Source: Candidatus Woesearchaeota archaeon (lineage in GTDB: Archaea; Nanobdellota; Nanobdellia; Woesearchaeales; GW2011-AR4). From it: a stretch of DNA of 13,010 bases. The notes under the pieces are model-generated. The model was not told the origin of the DNA and did not search any database. It worked only from the letters and a program-made list of their open reading frames with translations. A program made the position numbers and the translations under genes. The stretch is from contig JAHWGX010000003.1 of assembly GCA_019323655.1 (NCBI GenBank), positions 1 through 13,010 of the forward strand. Reading direction: 5' to 3'. Every line of letters starts with the position of its first letter. The stretch's first letter is position 1. Positions 1-6,306 of this stretch are shown one piece after another.

Positions 1-12
1 AAGCTGAGCTTT

Positions 13-33
13 CCACTGGTGTTTCACCAGTGG
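13..33. repeat. IS left-end hairpin
   Basis: CCACTGGTG and CACCAGTGG pair perfectly over 9 bp around a TTT loop. In the IS200/IS605 family such imperfect or perfect palindromes near each end are the single-stranded DNA structures recognised by TnpA. The hairpin lies upstream of the putative tnpA promoter and could also block incoming transcription, as described for IS200. Confidence 0.7.
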
Positions 34-41
34 TGTAAGAA

Positions 42-48
42 TTATATA
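42..48 (+). promoter_or_regulatory. Putative TATA box for the tnpA transcript
   Basis: TTATATA at 42-48 is the best TATA-like site upstream of tnpA. With the usual archaeal spacing of about 26 nt, transcription would begin near 70, right at the left arm of the 12-bp inverted repeat (69-80). The mRNA would then carry a structured leader of about 150 nt. The start site is inferred. Confidence 0.4.
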
Positions 49-64
49 CCCTTTCTTCAATAAA

Positions 65-174
65 CATGAATTGAAGCTGACCCAAAGCATTTAGTCAGGC
101 TTTGGACACTATTCGTATAGCGTTAAGCCTTTGAGGCAACCTGCCGAGCAGCTATGATCAGCTTCAATTGCATG
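65..174 (+). ncRNA. Structured leader or small RNA inside the IS, upstream of tnpA
   Basis: A perfect 12-bp inverted repeat, AATTGAAGCTGA at 69-80 and TCAGCTTCAATT at 158-169, closes a domain of about 100 nt. One mismatch outside it, CATG (65-68) can pair with CATG (171-174). Inside are CCAAAGC/GCTTTGG (82-88/99-105), a possible ATAGC/GCTAT stem (117-121/151-155), and either GCCT/AGGC (127-130/134-137) or GGCA/TGCC (135-138/142-145). This looks like a multibranched RNA fold. It may be a 5' UTR controlling tnpA translation, as known for IS200 in enterobacteria, or a separate RNA. I recognise no named RNA family. Confidence 0.4.
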
Positions 175-206
175 GCTCCTATTAGCTTTAACTATAAAAA
201 CTTAAC

Positions 207-214
207 GAGGTGAT
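207..214 (+). promoter_or_regulatory. Strong Shine-Dalgarno site for tnpA
   Basis: GAGGTGAT fully matches the usual archaeal 16S rRNA 3' end and sits 5 nt before the ATG at 220. It fixes that start codon over the later in-frame ATG (codon 18). Confidence 0.75.
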
Positions 215-219
215 TCTGC

Positions 220-666
220 ATGAAATCAAATCCGACTAGATACAGCTCTGCTGTAGGGGAAATATGGGTTATGGCTTCCTTTAAGGTAAAATACTGCCAT
301 AAAATCTTTGACATAGCAGCAGTAAGGGAACTTTGCCTAGTTCTCTTTTACGAAGCATTCAGCCTTTACGGAGTAAGGTGGAGGAAAATAGCCTTTGATT
401 CCGACCATGTTCATATGATTATTGACATGGGCCTGTACAGCAAGATAGAGCTGGCCAAGAATCTTAGGGGATTCGTAGCGAAGCAAATCTTCAGATTAAT
501 GCCGTGGCTTAAATACAACAAATGGGAAGGCGGCTATTTTTGGGGTTCCGGACTGTGGAATCCTGCTTATGACATAAGGAGCATAAATAACATGGCATTT
601 TATGACAGGTACCTTGACAAGCAGAAATATTCAGCAACAAACCAGAAGACGCTGACAGCTTATTAG
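220..666 (+). CDS. tnpA: IS200-type transposase TnpA (HUH/Y1 tyrosine transposase)
   Basis: TnpA of the IS200/IS605 family cuts and rejoins single-stranded DNA at the hairpin ends of its element through a transient 5'-phosphotyrosine. The 148-residue protein has the normal length. The metal-binding HUH motif is His63-Val-His65, within SDHVHMIID. The C-terminal helix shows Tyr131 and Gln135 in RYLDKQ, matching the family's YxxxQ arrangement of catalytic tyrosine and metal-ligand glutamine. The aromatic GGYFWGSGLW segment (104-113) corresponds to the conserved strand before that helix. A strong Shine-Dalgarno site supports the start. The gene appears intact, with all catalytic residues present, so the element could be active. 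No tnpB accompanies it. The sequence outside the motifs is divergent. Confidence 0.88.
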   Translation: MKSNPTRYSSAVGEIWVMASFKVKYCHKIFDIAAVRELCLVLFYEAFSLYGVRWRKIAFDSDHVHMIIDMGLYSKIELAKNLRGFVAKQIFRLMPWLKYNKWEGGYFWGSGLWNPAYDIRSINNMAFYDRYLDKQKYSATNQKTLTAY

Positions 667-675
667 CAAATTTTT

Positions 676-720
676 GAGCGCCGTAATGCCACCACGTCTT
701 TGACTAGTGGATAGGCGCTC
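676..720. repeat. IS right-end two-tier hairpin
   Basis: GAGCGCC (676-682) pairs with GGCGCTC (714-720). Inside, CCACGTC (692-698), a TTT loop and GAC (702-704) with GTGG (707-710) form a second stem with a TA bulge. The inner stem shares the CCAC...TTT...GTGG pattern of the left-end hairpin. TCAA at 719-722 marks the probable cleavage point. Confidence 0.65.
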
Positions 721-1441
721 AACTAGAATTATTTTACGCGCAATTGAACAAAACTACTTCCTTAGGAGAGACCCCCTGAGTTACATTGAACGAGGTTACA
801 AATCAGGTTTAAATAGTATACAAGAATCATTAATTAACTTAGAATCTGCAGTAAGGGATTTAAGAGAAAAAGCCGATTATAACTCTAATATCCTGGAACA
901 AATGGATAGGGAGCAATGGGATTTGGGCAGGGTCTGGAATTTTCTTGTTGAAACTGCTTCTAACTATGGAATAAAAACTTGGGAATCAACCCGAGGTTAT
1001 ATTTTAAATATAGAAGAAGATATGAGTCCGGAGCAAAAAGAACAGGAGAAGGAAGCCTTAATAGGAATAGTCCGAGAAAGAATAAACTGGGAGCACCAAT
1101 TAAGCAATATTATTTTGAATATGGGTCGTCCAGTTATTCGAAATTATAAGATAGGTATAGCTGAGTTTAGTACTTTTATGGAGGTAAAGCCGGCAGTAAC
1201 AGAAATTTTTGAAGCAGCTAAAACACTGACACGTACAGGTGTTTTGATGTATGCAGGATGCGAAGTCCCTTTGAACATGGTAAGGGAATCTATTAAAGCA
1301 ATCCAAGTTGTTACAGAAGCTGGGCTTATGCTAGAAGACCCCAAATATTCTAATTCAACTTTAGAGGAACTTGTTAGTAGGAGCAAGGAACTTGAAGCAT
1401 CTCGCCAAGTACCAAACGGAAGAAAACTTCTAACAGAATAA
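707..1441 (+). CDS. Uncharacterised protein, possibly 5'-truncated by the IS
   Basis: I recognise no family. The open frame has 244 codons from a GTG at 707, but that GTG lies in the right-end hairpin of the IS and an in-frame TGA sits at 701-703. The first five or six residues are therefore IS-derived, and the native start was either lost or lies further down. The next in-frame ATG is at 902, codon 66, which would drop a conserved-looking N-terminal segment. There is no obvious Shine-Dalgarno site before the GTG. The product looks soluble and largely helical, with no signal peptide or clear membrane segment. Residues 22-38 (DPLSYIER, then L and S) resemble the start of the next protein. The stop is 2 nt before the next ATG, so the two form an operon. 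Leucine codons lean to TTA/TTG by eye, which may hint at separate origin. Confidence 0.6.
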   Translation: MDRRSTRIILRAIEQNYFLRRDPLSYIERGYKSGLNSIQESLINLESAVRDLREKADYNSNILEQMDREQWDLGRVWNFLVETASNYGIKTWESTRGYILNIEEDMSPEQKEQEKEALIGIVRERINWEHQLSNIILNMGRPVIRNYKIGIAEFSTFMEVKPAVTEIFEAAKTLTRTGVLMYAGCEVPLNMVRESIKAIQVVTEAGLMLEDPKYSNSTLEELVSRSKELEASRQVPNGRKLLTE

Positions 1442-1443
1442 AA

Positions 1444-2796
1444 ATGCTGCATTTAAATCCTAAAGATAGCATTGCCTATATTGAAAGATTAAGAGGGGAA
1501 TTGGGAAGTCTAATAAACCAAATTGAAAGGGGAGATACAACCTCGCAGTTGGAAGTTTCTGATGATGAACTTGATATGGAGGAAAATGTAAAGTTTTATC
1601 CTCCCCTTTCTTTTTACATTTTAGATGGTTTGCTTGGCTTTGAAAGTGATTTATTGGAACGTTATAAAAGTTTTGAAGGTAGTGGATTATACATATCAGA
1701 TACAGGTTTTCCAAGCGCCCCCTCCTTTAATGCAAATCTAAGCACCTTAACAAACTTATTGGAAAAGGGGGTAACTGAATTAGAAAAATCTATTGGAGAG
1801 GGGGAAAAGGCCATAGGAGATTTTAGAGGGAAGCTAGCAAGTATGGATACAGCCTCAATTGATGGTTTGGGTATTAAAGAAAATGAGCTAGAACAATTAG
1901 AAGAAGAAAAAGCTTCACTGGACCAGAAATTAGCTTTTTTAGAGGTAATTTCCCATGGGATTGATCTTAATGACTTTTTTCATTTACAAGAATGCAATTC
2001 AGTTATTGAACTTTCTGAAGAAGACAAGTTCTTTTTATTAAGAGAAACAATCAGGTATAGGGTTGATGAAAACAGTTCTGAAAAAGATGTTTGGAGAGGG
2101 GATAATAGGCTTTCAAGACTAACTTCTATGGTTAAATCCCTACGGCGTTCTGTTGAAGATTCGATACCCCTTCTTAAGAATGGAAGACCCTATGCATTTA
2201 GTAATGCATTAATAGCAAGATATTTTGATCCTGCTATTTATGACATAGAACGCCCCTTTTTGATTGTATTCACAAAAGGATACGGCCGATTCTCATCTAG
2301 TTTTAAGAAGAAATGGTGGAATGAATTTCCAGATACTATTAGCGAGATTAGAGCTGGTTATCATGAAAGAAGAGAAGAGATAGGAACAATGTTAGAGATT
2401 TTAAAAAATCCAGATGGGCTCAAATCTAATTGTGTTTCTGAGGTTTTTACCACAAACCAAGATTTAGGGTTAATAGAATTTCAGGAAGGATATTATTTCT
2501 TTGAAAGAGTGGAGGGCTTGAAAAATGACCTGCTATTAGAATTGTTTAAGTCTTTTCCTGCAGGAATAGTCCAATCTGAAAAAAAACCTGACCCAACCGA
2601 AATTATTAGGCTTTATGAATCTGCAGCAAGTTACTTTAAACTTGTAGAAAGAATTCCCCAAGATAGGAAAAAGGGGGTGGAATTTATTGAGAAACATGCA
2701 GAAGAAATTAAACAGCTCAAAGAGGATTTATGCAGGAATCCAGTATATGGGGGGACAATTCGCAATTTTATTCAATTAGCAACGCAAACAACTTAA
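1444..2796 (+). CDS. Uncharacterised protein with coiled-coil segment
   Basis: This 450-residue protein matches no family I can name. An N-terminal segment (8-23, DSIAYIER followed by L and S) resembles the N-terminus of the upstream protein. Residues about 100-168 are Glu/Lys/Leu-rich and look like a coiled coil. The rest is a mixed, soluble, acidic protein with an aromatic stretch near 258-290 that includes FDPAIYDIERPF. There is no signal peptide or membrane helix and no catalytic motif I can defend. It starts 2 nt after the stop of the preceding gene and is presumably translated from the same mRNA. Like its partner, it uses many TTA leucine codons and sits next to an IS, so it may be accessory or cargo DNA. 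A toxin-antitoxin, defence or structural role would be a guess. Confidence 0.7.
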   Translation: MLHLNPKDSIAYIERLRGELGSLINQIERGDTTSQLEVSDDELDMEENVKFYPPLSFYILDGLLGFESDLLERYKSFEGSGLYISDTGFPSAPSFNANLSTLTNLLEKGVTELEKSIGEGEKAIGDFRGKLASMDTASIDGLGIKENELEQLEEEKASLDQKLAFLEVISHGIDLNDFFHLQECNSVIELSEEDKFFLLRETIRYRVDENSSEKDVWRGDNRLSRLTSMVKSLRRSVEDSIPLLKNGRPYAFSNALIARYFDPAIYDIERPFLIVFTKGYGRFSSSFKKKWWNEFPDTISEIRAGYHERREEIGTMLEILKNPDGLKSNCVSEVFTTNQDLGLIEFQEGYYFFERVEGLKNDLLLELFKSFPAGIVQSEKKPDPTEIIRLYESAASYFKLVERIPQDRKKGVEFIEKHAEEIKQLKEDLCRNPVYGGTIRNFIQLATQTT

Positions 2797-2892
2797 TTCC
2801 AATTCCTGCAAAACAAACCCTAAGTGGCTATCTTCTCTATCAGTCGCCACCTGACTTGAGCCAATTATGCATTTACTAGAAAACAGCCCAGA

Positions 2893-2904
2893 AAAAATTA
2901 AAAA
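2893..2904 (+). promoter_or_regulatory. Putative TATA box for the EndoQ gene
   Basis: AAAAATTAAAAA is centred about 29-30 nt before the ATG at 2929, which has no Shine-Dalgarno site. This would suit a leaderless or nearly leaderless mRNA. The site is loose. Confidence 0.35.
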
Positions 2905-2928
2905 CCATGCAATAATCCATAAATTATA

Positions 2929-4200
2929 ATGAGAATAATATCTGACTTGCACATACATTCAAGGTTCAGCAGGGCAACCTCAAAAACCCTGAATATTGCT
3001 AACCTTGAGAAATATGCCGGGATTAAAGGCCTTAATCTTCTTGGCACAGGGGACTTTACGCATCCGGAGTGGATAAAGGAACTGAAAAATGAGCTGACAG
3101 AAGACGGAACAGGAATTTTAAAAACCAAAACAGGCTTTAATTTTTTATTGCAGACTGAAATTTCTTTGATATATTCCCAAAGCGGAAAAGGAAGAAGGGT
3201 ACATAATGTAGTCCTTGCAAAAAGCTTTGATGTTGCTGAGCAGATCAACAACCAGCTGAGAAAAAAAGGAAGATTGGATTACGACGGCAGGCCTATTTTC
3301 GGAATGTCATGCGTGGAATTCACAGAGCTAATGAAAAACATTGACAAGGACATTGAGATAATTCCTGCGCACATCTGGACACCGTGGTTCAGCTTGTTTG
3401 GCTCAAATTCCGGCTTTGACTCTGTAAAAGAGTGCTTTCAGGAAAAGGCCAAAGAAATACATGCAATAGAAACCGGGTTGAGCTCTGACCCTGCAATGAA
3501 CTGGCGCCTGTCGCAATTAGACAGTTTTTCTATTGTCAGCTTTTCCGATTTGCATTCCTACTGGCCATGGCGCATCGGAAGGGAGGCAACAGTTTTCAAC
3601 TGCAAACTTGATTATGACGAAATAATAAGCTCATTGAAAAACAAAAAAATAGAGAGCACAATAGAAGTCGACCCCAGCTACGGCAAGTACCATTTTGACG
3701 GGCATCGCGCATGCAGCATATGCTTAAGCCCAAAAGAAGCGATAAAAAACAAAAATAACTGCCCAAAGTGCGGAAAAAAACTGACAATCGGAGTTTTGCA
3801 TCGTGTTGAGGAATTAGCAGACAGGGAAGAAGGCTACAAGCCAAAAGACGCAATACCCTTTAAATCCTTAATACCCTTGTCTGAAATATTGTCAAGTTTG
3901 CTGGGAACAAGCTTATCTTCCCAAAAAATATGGAAGGAATATTACAATCTTGTCAATAAGTTTGGCTCTGAGCTGAATGTCTTGCTGGAGGCAGAAAAAG
4001 AAGAATTAGAAAAAGCAGCAGATGAAAAGGTTGCAGAAGCGATAATTAACAACAGGGAGGGAAAAATAAAAATAAATCCGGGCTATGACGGAGTTTACGG
4101 CCAGCCTGTTTTTTCTTCTGAAAATAATTTCAAAAATATAGAAAATCAAGAGAGGCAAAAGCATAAGGAAAACCAGCAGGGATTAAGCAAATTTTTTTGA
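2929..4200 (+). CDS. Endonuclease Q (EndoQ, PHP-domain DNA repair nuclease, COG1379-like)
   Basis: EndoQ nicks DNA 5' to deaminated bases (uracil, hypoxanthine, xanthine) and abasic sites, starting an archaeal repair route. The 423 residues match the length I recall for the Pyrococcus enzyme. The N-terminal PHP metallo-domain (1 to about 220) shows Asp6/His8/His10 in SDLHIHSRFS, Asp42, Glu77, His92, His148 (PAHIWTPW) and Asp207/His209 (FSDLHSYWP). A zinc finger follows with Cys262, Cys265, Cys278 and Cys281. A helical region then ends in the family-typical GYDGVYGQPVF. The last eight residues, QQGLSKFF, fit the PIP-box consensus QxxLxxFF (Gln416, Leu419, Phe422, Phe423), which suggests PCNA binding. 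The gene is monocistronic, and its 3' end faces trxB across a large inverted repeat. Identification is confident; the repair substrates are taken from the family. Confidence 0.92.
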   Translation: MRIISDLHIHSRFSRATSKTLNIANLEKYAGIKGLNLLGTGDFTHPEWIKELKNELTEDGTGILKTKTGFNFLLQTEISLIYSQSGKGRRVHNVVLAKSFDVAEQINNQLRKKGRLDYDGRPIFGMSCVEFTELMKNIDKDIEIIPAHIWTPWFSLFGSNSGFDSVKECFQEKAKEIHAIETGLSSDPAMNWRLSQLDSFSIVSFSDLHSYWPWRIGREATVFNCKLDYDEIISSLKNKKIESTIEVDPSYGKYHFDGHRACSICLSPKEAIKNKNNCPKCGKKLTIGVLHRVEELADREEGYKPKDAIPFKSLIPLSEILSSLLGTSLSSQKIWKEYYNLVNKFGSELNVLLEAEKEELEKAADEKVAEAIINNREGKIKINPGYDGVYGQPVFSSENNFKNIENQERQKHKENQQGLSKFF

Positions 4201-4262
4201 TTATCTTTGTTAACATGCCTTATGTTGCCTGCTCATTTTTGGTGTAAATCTTATTTTTGATT

Positions 4263-4429
4263 AGGTCGCATTGAAAAGTCTACGCTTCGCTTCGGGTTGC
4301 CATCGGTTCGCACTTGATGTTTTTAGTTAAGGTTGACATTCCCCGTAAGGGACTTCCCCCTTGTCAACTTTATGTTTCAATATAAAGTGCTCACATATTG
4401 ATGGCAACCAAAACTTTTCAATGCGACCT
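4263..4429. repeat. Large nested inverted repeat (foldback or MITE-like element)
   Basis: The ends are a perfect 17-bp inverted repeat starting AGGTCGCATTG (4263-4279 and 4413-4429). Nested inside are GGTTGCCATC/GATGGCAACC (4295-4304/4400-4409), GCACTT/AAGTGC (4310-4315/4385-4390), an 11-bp stem with one GU (4328-4338/4362-4372) and a CCC/GGG hairpin at the tip. The 167-nt unit could fold into one long cruciform or hairpin RNA. Its right arm holds the last three codons and stop of the minus-strand trxB gene. GATTA occurs at the left edge (4259-4263) and again at 4432-4436, a weak hint of target duplication. A non-autonomous mobile element or a two-way terminator between convergent genes are both possible. 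Confidence 0.7.
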
Positions 4430-5422
4430 GGGATTATGCTTCTTATTGTTTTTGTACTCTTCGTCATCAAACAAGCATACGAACTCGCCTTCCTTCAAGT
4501 GATTATAAGCAGAGTAAGCAGCGACCACTCCTTCTGCAACACCGGTTATTGCCTGCTTAAACACCGAATCAACAACATCTCCTGCTGCAAAAATCCCTTT
4601 AACATTGGTCTTGCTGCTCCGGTCAATGATTATTTCTTTTTTACTGTTTACCTTTACGCCCAACTTAACAGCTAAATCAGATAGAGGTGTATGTCCTATT
4701 GCCCCGAAAACGCCGTCTATTTTGATTTCCTCGCTTCCATTGTATTCTCTATCAAAAACAACTGAGGTTGCTTTTTTATCCCCTTTTATCTCAACTATGT
4801 TTGTGTTTGGCATTACTTCAATCTTGGGATTTTTTTCAACAAGTTTTGCATTTACCGGCTCTGCCCTTATTTTTTCTCCCCTATAGATAATGTAAACTTT
4901 TTTTGCATATTGGGCTAAAATCAAGGCTTCTTTTGCTGCTGTGTCAGAGCCTCCAACAACTGCAACTGTTTTTCCAGTGTATACAGCTCCGTCGCACAAG
5001 GCGCAGTAATGGACTCCCTTGTTTTTGAATTCTTTAGCGCCTTTCATTGGCAACTCCTTCCATTTTGCTCCTGTCGCAAAAATAATTGTTTTTGCGCTGT
5101 AATCAAATCTTTCAGTTTTAACCCTGAAATAGCCTGACTCCTCATCCTTGCTTATACCTGTGACTTTTTCTTCCTTTACTTCAATATCATAATCTCTTGC
5201 ATGCCCCTCAATCTTCTGCGCAAGCTCCATGCCTGTAAGGCGCTTAAATCCGGGGTAATTCTCAACAGTGTCTGTTAAAGTTATGACTCCTCCGACAGGA
5301 AGCTCTGTGCTCGAAGCCGCACCTAAAACCATTGTCTTTAGGTTTAGCCTTCCTGCATACATTCCGGCAGCCAGCCCAACAACGCCAGCGCCTATAATTA
5401 CCGTATCATACATCGCTTTCAT
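4418..5422 (-). CDS. trxB: Thioredoxin reductase-like FAD/NAD(P) oxidoreductase
   Basis: Low-molecular-weight thioredoxin reductases pass electrons from a nicotinamide or other donor via FAD and a redox-active disulfide to thioredoxin. From the ATG at 5422 (334 aa), the FAD motif is GAGVVG at 11-16, the redox pair is Cys140-Ala-Leu-Cys143-Asp-Gly, and the second FAD motif GIFAAGD is at 276-282. The second nucleotide-binding loop is GGSDTAAKEA. The usual NADPH-binding HRRxxxRA reads YRGEKIRA here, with one arginine lost, so the electron donor may not be NADPH. A TTG two codons upstream (5428) is an alternative start. The C-terminal tail is longer than in most relatives, and its last residues, RSH and the stop, come from the adjacent inverted repeat. 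A TATA-like site precedes the gene. Confidence 0.9.
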   Translation of the reverse strand: MKAMYDTVIIGAGVVGLAAGMYAGRLNLKTMVLGAASSTELPVGGVITLTDTVENYPGFKRLTGMELAQKIEGHARDYDIEVKEEKVTGISKDEESGYFRVKTERFDYSAKTIIFATGAKWKELPMKGAKEFKNKGVHYCALCDGAVYTGKTVAVVGGSDTAAKEALILAQYAKKVYIIYRGEKIRAEPVNAKLVEKNPKIEVMPNTNIVEIKGDKKATSVVFDREYNGSEEIKIDGVFGAIGHTPLSDLAVKLGVKVNSKKEIIIDRSSKTNVKGIFAAGDVVDSVFKQAITGVAEGVVAAYSAYNHLKEGEFVCLFDDEEYKNNKKHNPRSH

Positions 5423-5450
5423 TTTCAATAATCTGTATGGATTGATTTGT

Positions 5451-5460
5451 TATTAATAAA
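5451..5460 (-). promoter_or_regulatory. Putative TATA box for trxB
   Basis: Read on the minus strand, TTTATTAATA is centred about 27 nt upstream of 5428, which would give a leader of about 6 nt before the ATG at 5422. No Shine-Dalgarno site is seen. Confidence 0.5.
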
Positions 5461-5463
5461 GTT

Positions 5464-5495
5464 TGTTTTTTAGATAGGGATAGAGCTAAAAAACA
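5464..5495. repeat. 10-bp inverted repeat next to the trxB promoter
   Basis: TGTTTTTTAG (5464-5473) and CTAAAAAACA (5486-5495) are perfectly complementary with a 12-nt spacer. The repeat begins 3 bp upstream of the putative trxB TATA box on the minus strand, partly over its BRE region. It could be an operator for a dimeric regulator. The T/A-rich arms make chance more likely than usual. Confidence 0.4.
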
Positions 5496-5584
5496 TTTTT
5501 GTTATTGTAGAACCTGTTTGTTGAGTGTTTTTGGATTCAAATTAAACCCCCATGGTAATCATTTACAATGCTTTTTCCGACAAA

Positions 5585-5593
5585 TTTAAATAC
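5585..5593 (+). promoter_or_regulatory. TATA box for the gene at 5615
   Basis: TTTAAATAC is centred 26 nt upstream of the ATG at 5615. This predicts a leaderless mRNA starting at that ATG and argues against the upstream in-frame ATG at 5552, which lies before the promoter. Confidence 0.65.
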
Positions 5594-5614
5594 ATTCAGC
5601 TTATAATTGGGCTT

Positions 5615-6277
5615 ATGAACAATTCACTGCTGGGCTCTATAGACAAGAAATCAGTAAATGAATTTAGGAAAGATTTGCTGCAGATGCTGAGGATAGGCCA
5701 GGAAATGGACAGGTATTATGCAGAATCAAACCAGGACTTTGGCAATTATATTAAAAAATTTAAATCCCTGGTGGAGAGTTTCAACAAGAAATACAAAGGC
5801 TTAAATCTTAAAATTGCTAAAAAGCCAAATGAGGTTGAGCTGAAAATGCTGATTAACGAAAAGAATGTTAAAGAATGTTTTGCAAGCTCGGCATCAAAAA
5901 TAACAGGCTTGCAGTCTATCGGGGTTTCCAGCTTCGGCGCTGTTGTTGTATCAGATGCAGAAAGCTTTGCCAATGAGCTGGAAAAAGCCAAAGACAGGCT
6001 CTACATTGCATATTACAACCCGCAGACAGGAAAGTCAAATTTGTTTTTGCAGTACAACAAAAAAGAAAAAAAGGTTGAGCTTGTTTACGACAAAGAGGAA
6101 ATTGAAAATGAGCCTAGCGCGGAATTCCAGCTTGCAGCCTATTACGCATTGATTAAAGGCTGCAATAAAAAAATAAACCTGCATGACGAAGGCGCAACCT
6201 TGGGATTCTCATCCCTATTGAGCCATATAGAGAAGATGAAGTATTTTGAGAAGTTTGACCCGCATATGGCTAAGTGA
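5615..6277 (+). CDS. Hypothetical soluble protein
   Basis: I do not recognise this 220-residue protein. It is Lys/Glu-rich, with a helical N-terminal half (about 1-60) that includes DLLQMLRIGQEMDRYY, followed by a mixed alpha/beta part. It has no signal peptide, membrane helix, metal-binding cluster or nucleotide-binding motif I can see. The open frame extends back to an ATG at 5552, but the TATA box at 5585-5593 lies inside that extension and is spaced for initiation exactly at 5615, so I use 5615. The gene is monocistronic and convergent with the COG1395 regulator, only 29 bp away. Codon use resembles the housekeeping genes downstream, so it is probably a resident lineage-specific gene. Confidence 0.75.
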   Translation: MNNSLLGSIDKKSVNEFRKDLLQMLRIGQEMDRYYAESNQDFGNYIKKFKSLVESFNKKYKGLNLKIAKKPNEVELKMLINEKNVKECFASSASKITGLQSIGVSSFGAVVVSDAESFANELEKAKDRLYIAYYNPQTGKSNLFLQYNKKEKKVELVYDKEEIENEPSAEFQLAAYYALIKGCNKKINLHDEGATLGFSSLLSHIEKMKYFEKFDPHMAK

Positions 6278-6306
6278 TTTTAAGAAAATTTTCTGGAAAA
6301 ATATAA

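Larger units (their letters stand above)
1..722 (+). mobile_element. IS200-type insertion sequence (IS200/IS605 family, tnpA only)
   Basis: The element has a single HUH transposase gene flanked by subterminal hairpins, the layout of IS200-type elements, which have no terminal inverted repeats and make no target duplication. The left hairpin (13-33) is a perfect 9-bp stem with a TTT loop. The right hairpin (676-720) has an outer 7-bp stem and an inner stem that also starts CCAC, has a TTT loop and ends GTGG, like the left end. TCAA at 719-722, just after the right stem, resembles the right-end cleavage tetranucleotide known for IS608, so 722 is my inferred right boundary. The left boundary is at or before 13 and may lie outside the window. 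There is no tnpB. Confidence 0.75.

Noticed and set aside
192..200. TATA-like CTATAAAAA immediately before the tnpA Shine-Dalgarno site
   Set aside because: It would start transcription at or inside the coding region and leave the strong Shine-Dalgarno site out of the mRNA; the site at 42-48 fits better.
723..2796. Reading the unknown gene pair as a toxin-antitoxin or defence system
   Set aside because: Neither protein shows a nuclease, NTPase, helicase or DNA-binding motif, and the sizes do not suit a typical toxin-antitoxin pair. Position next to an IS alone is not enough.
5552..5614. An upstream in-frame ATG extending the hypothetical gene by 21 codons
   Set aside because: The TATA box at 5585-5593 lies within this extension and is placed to start transcription at 5615.
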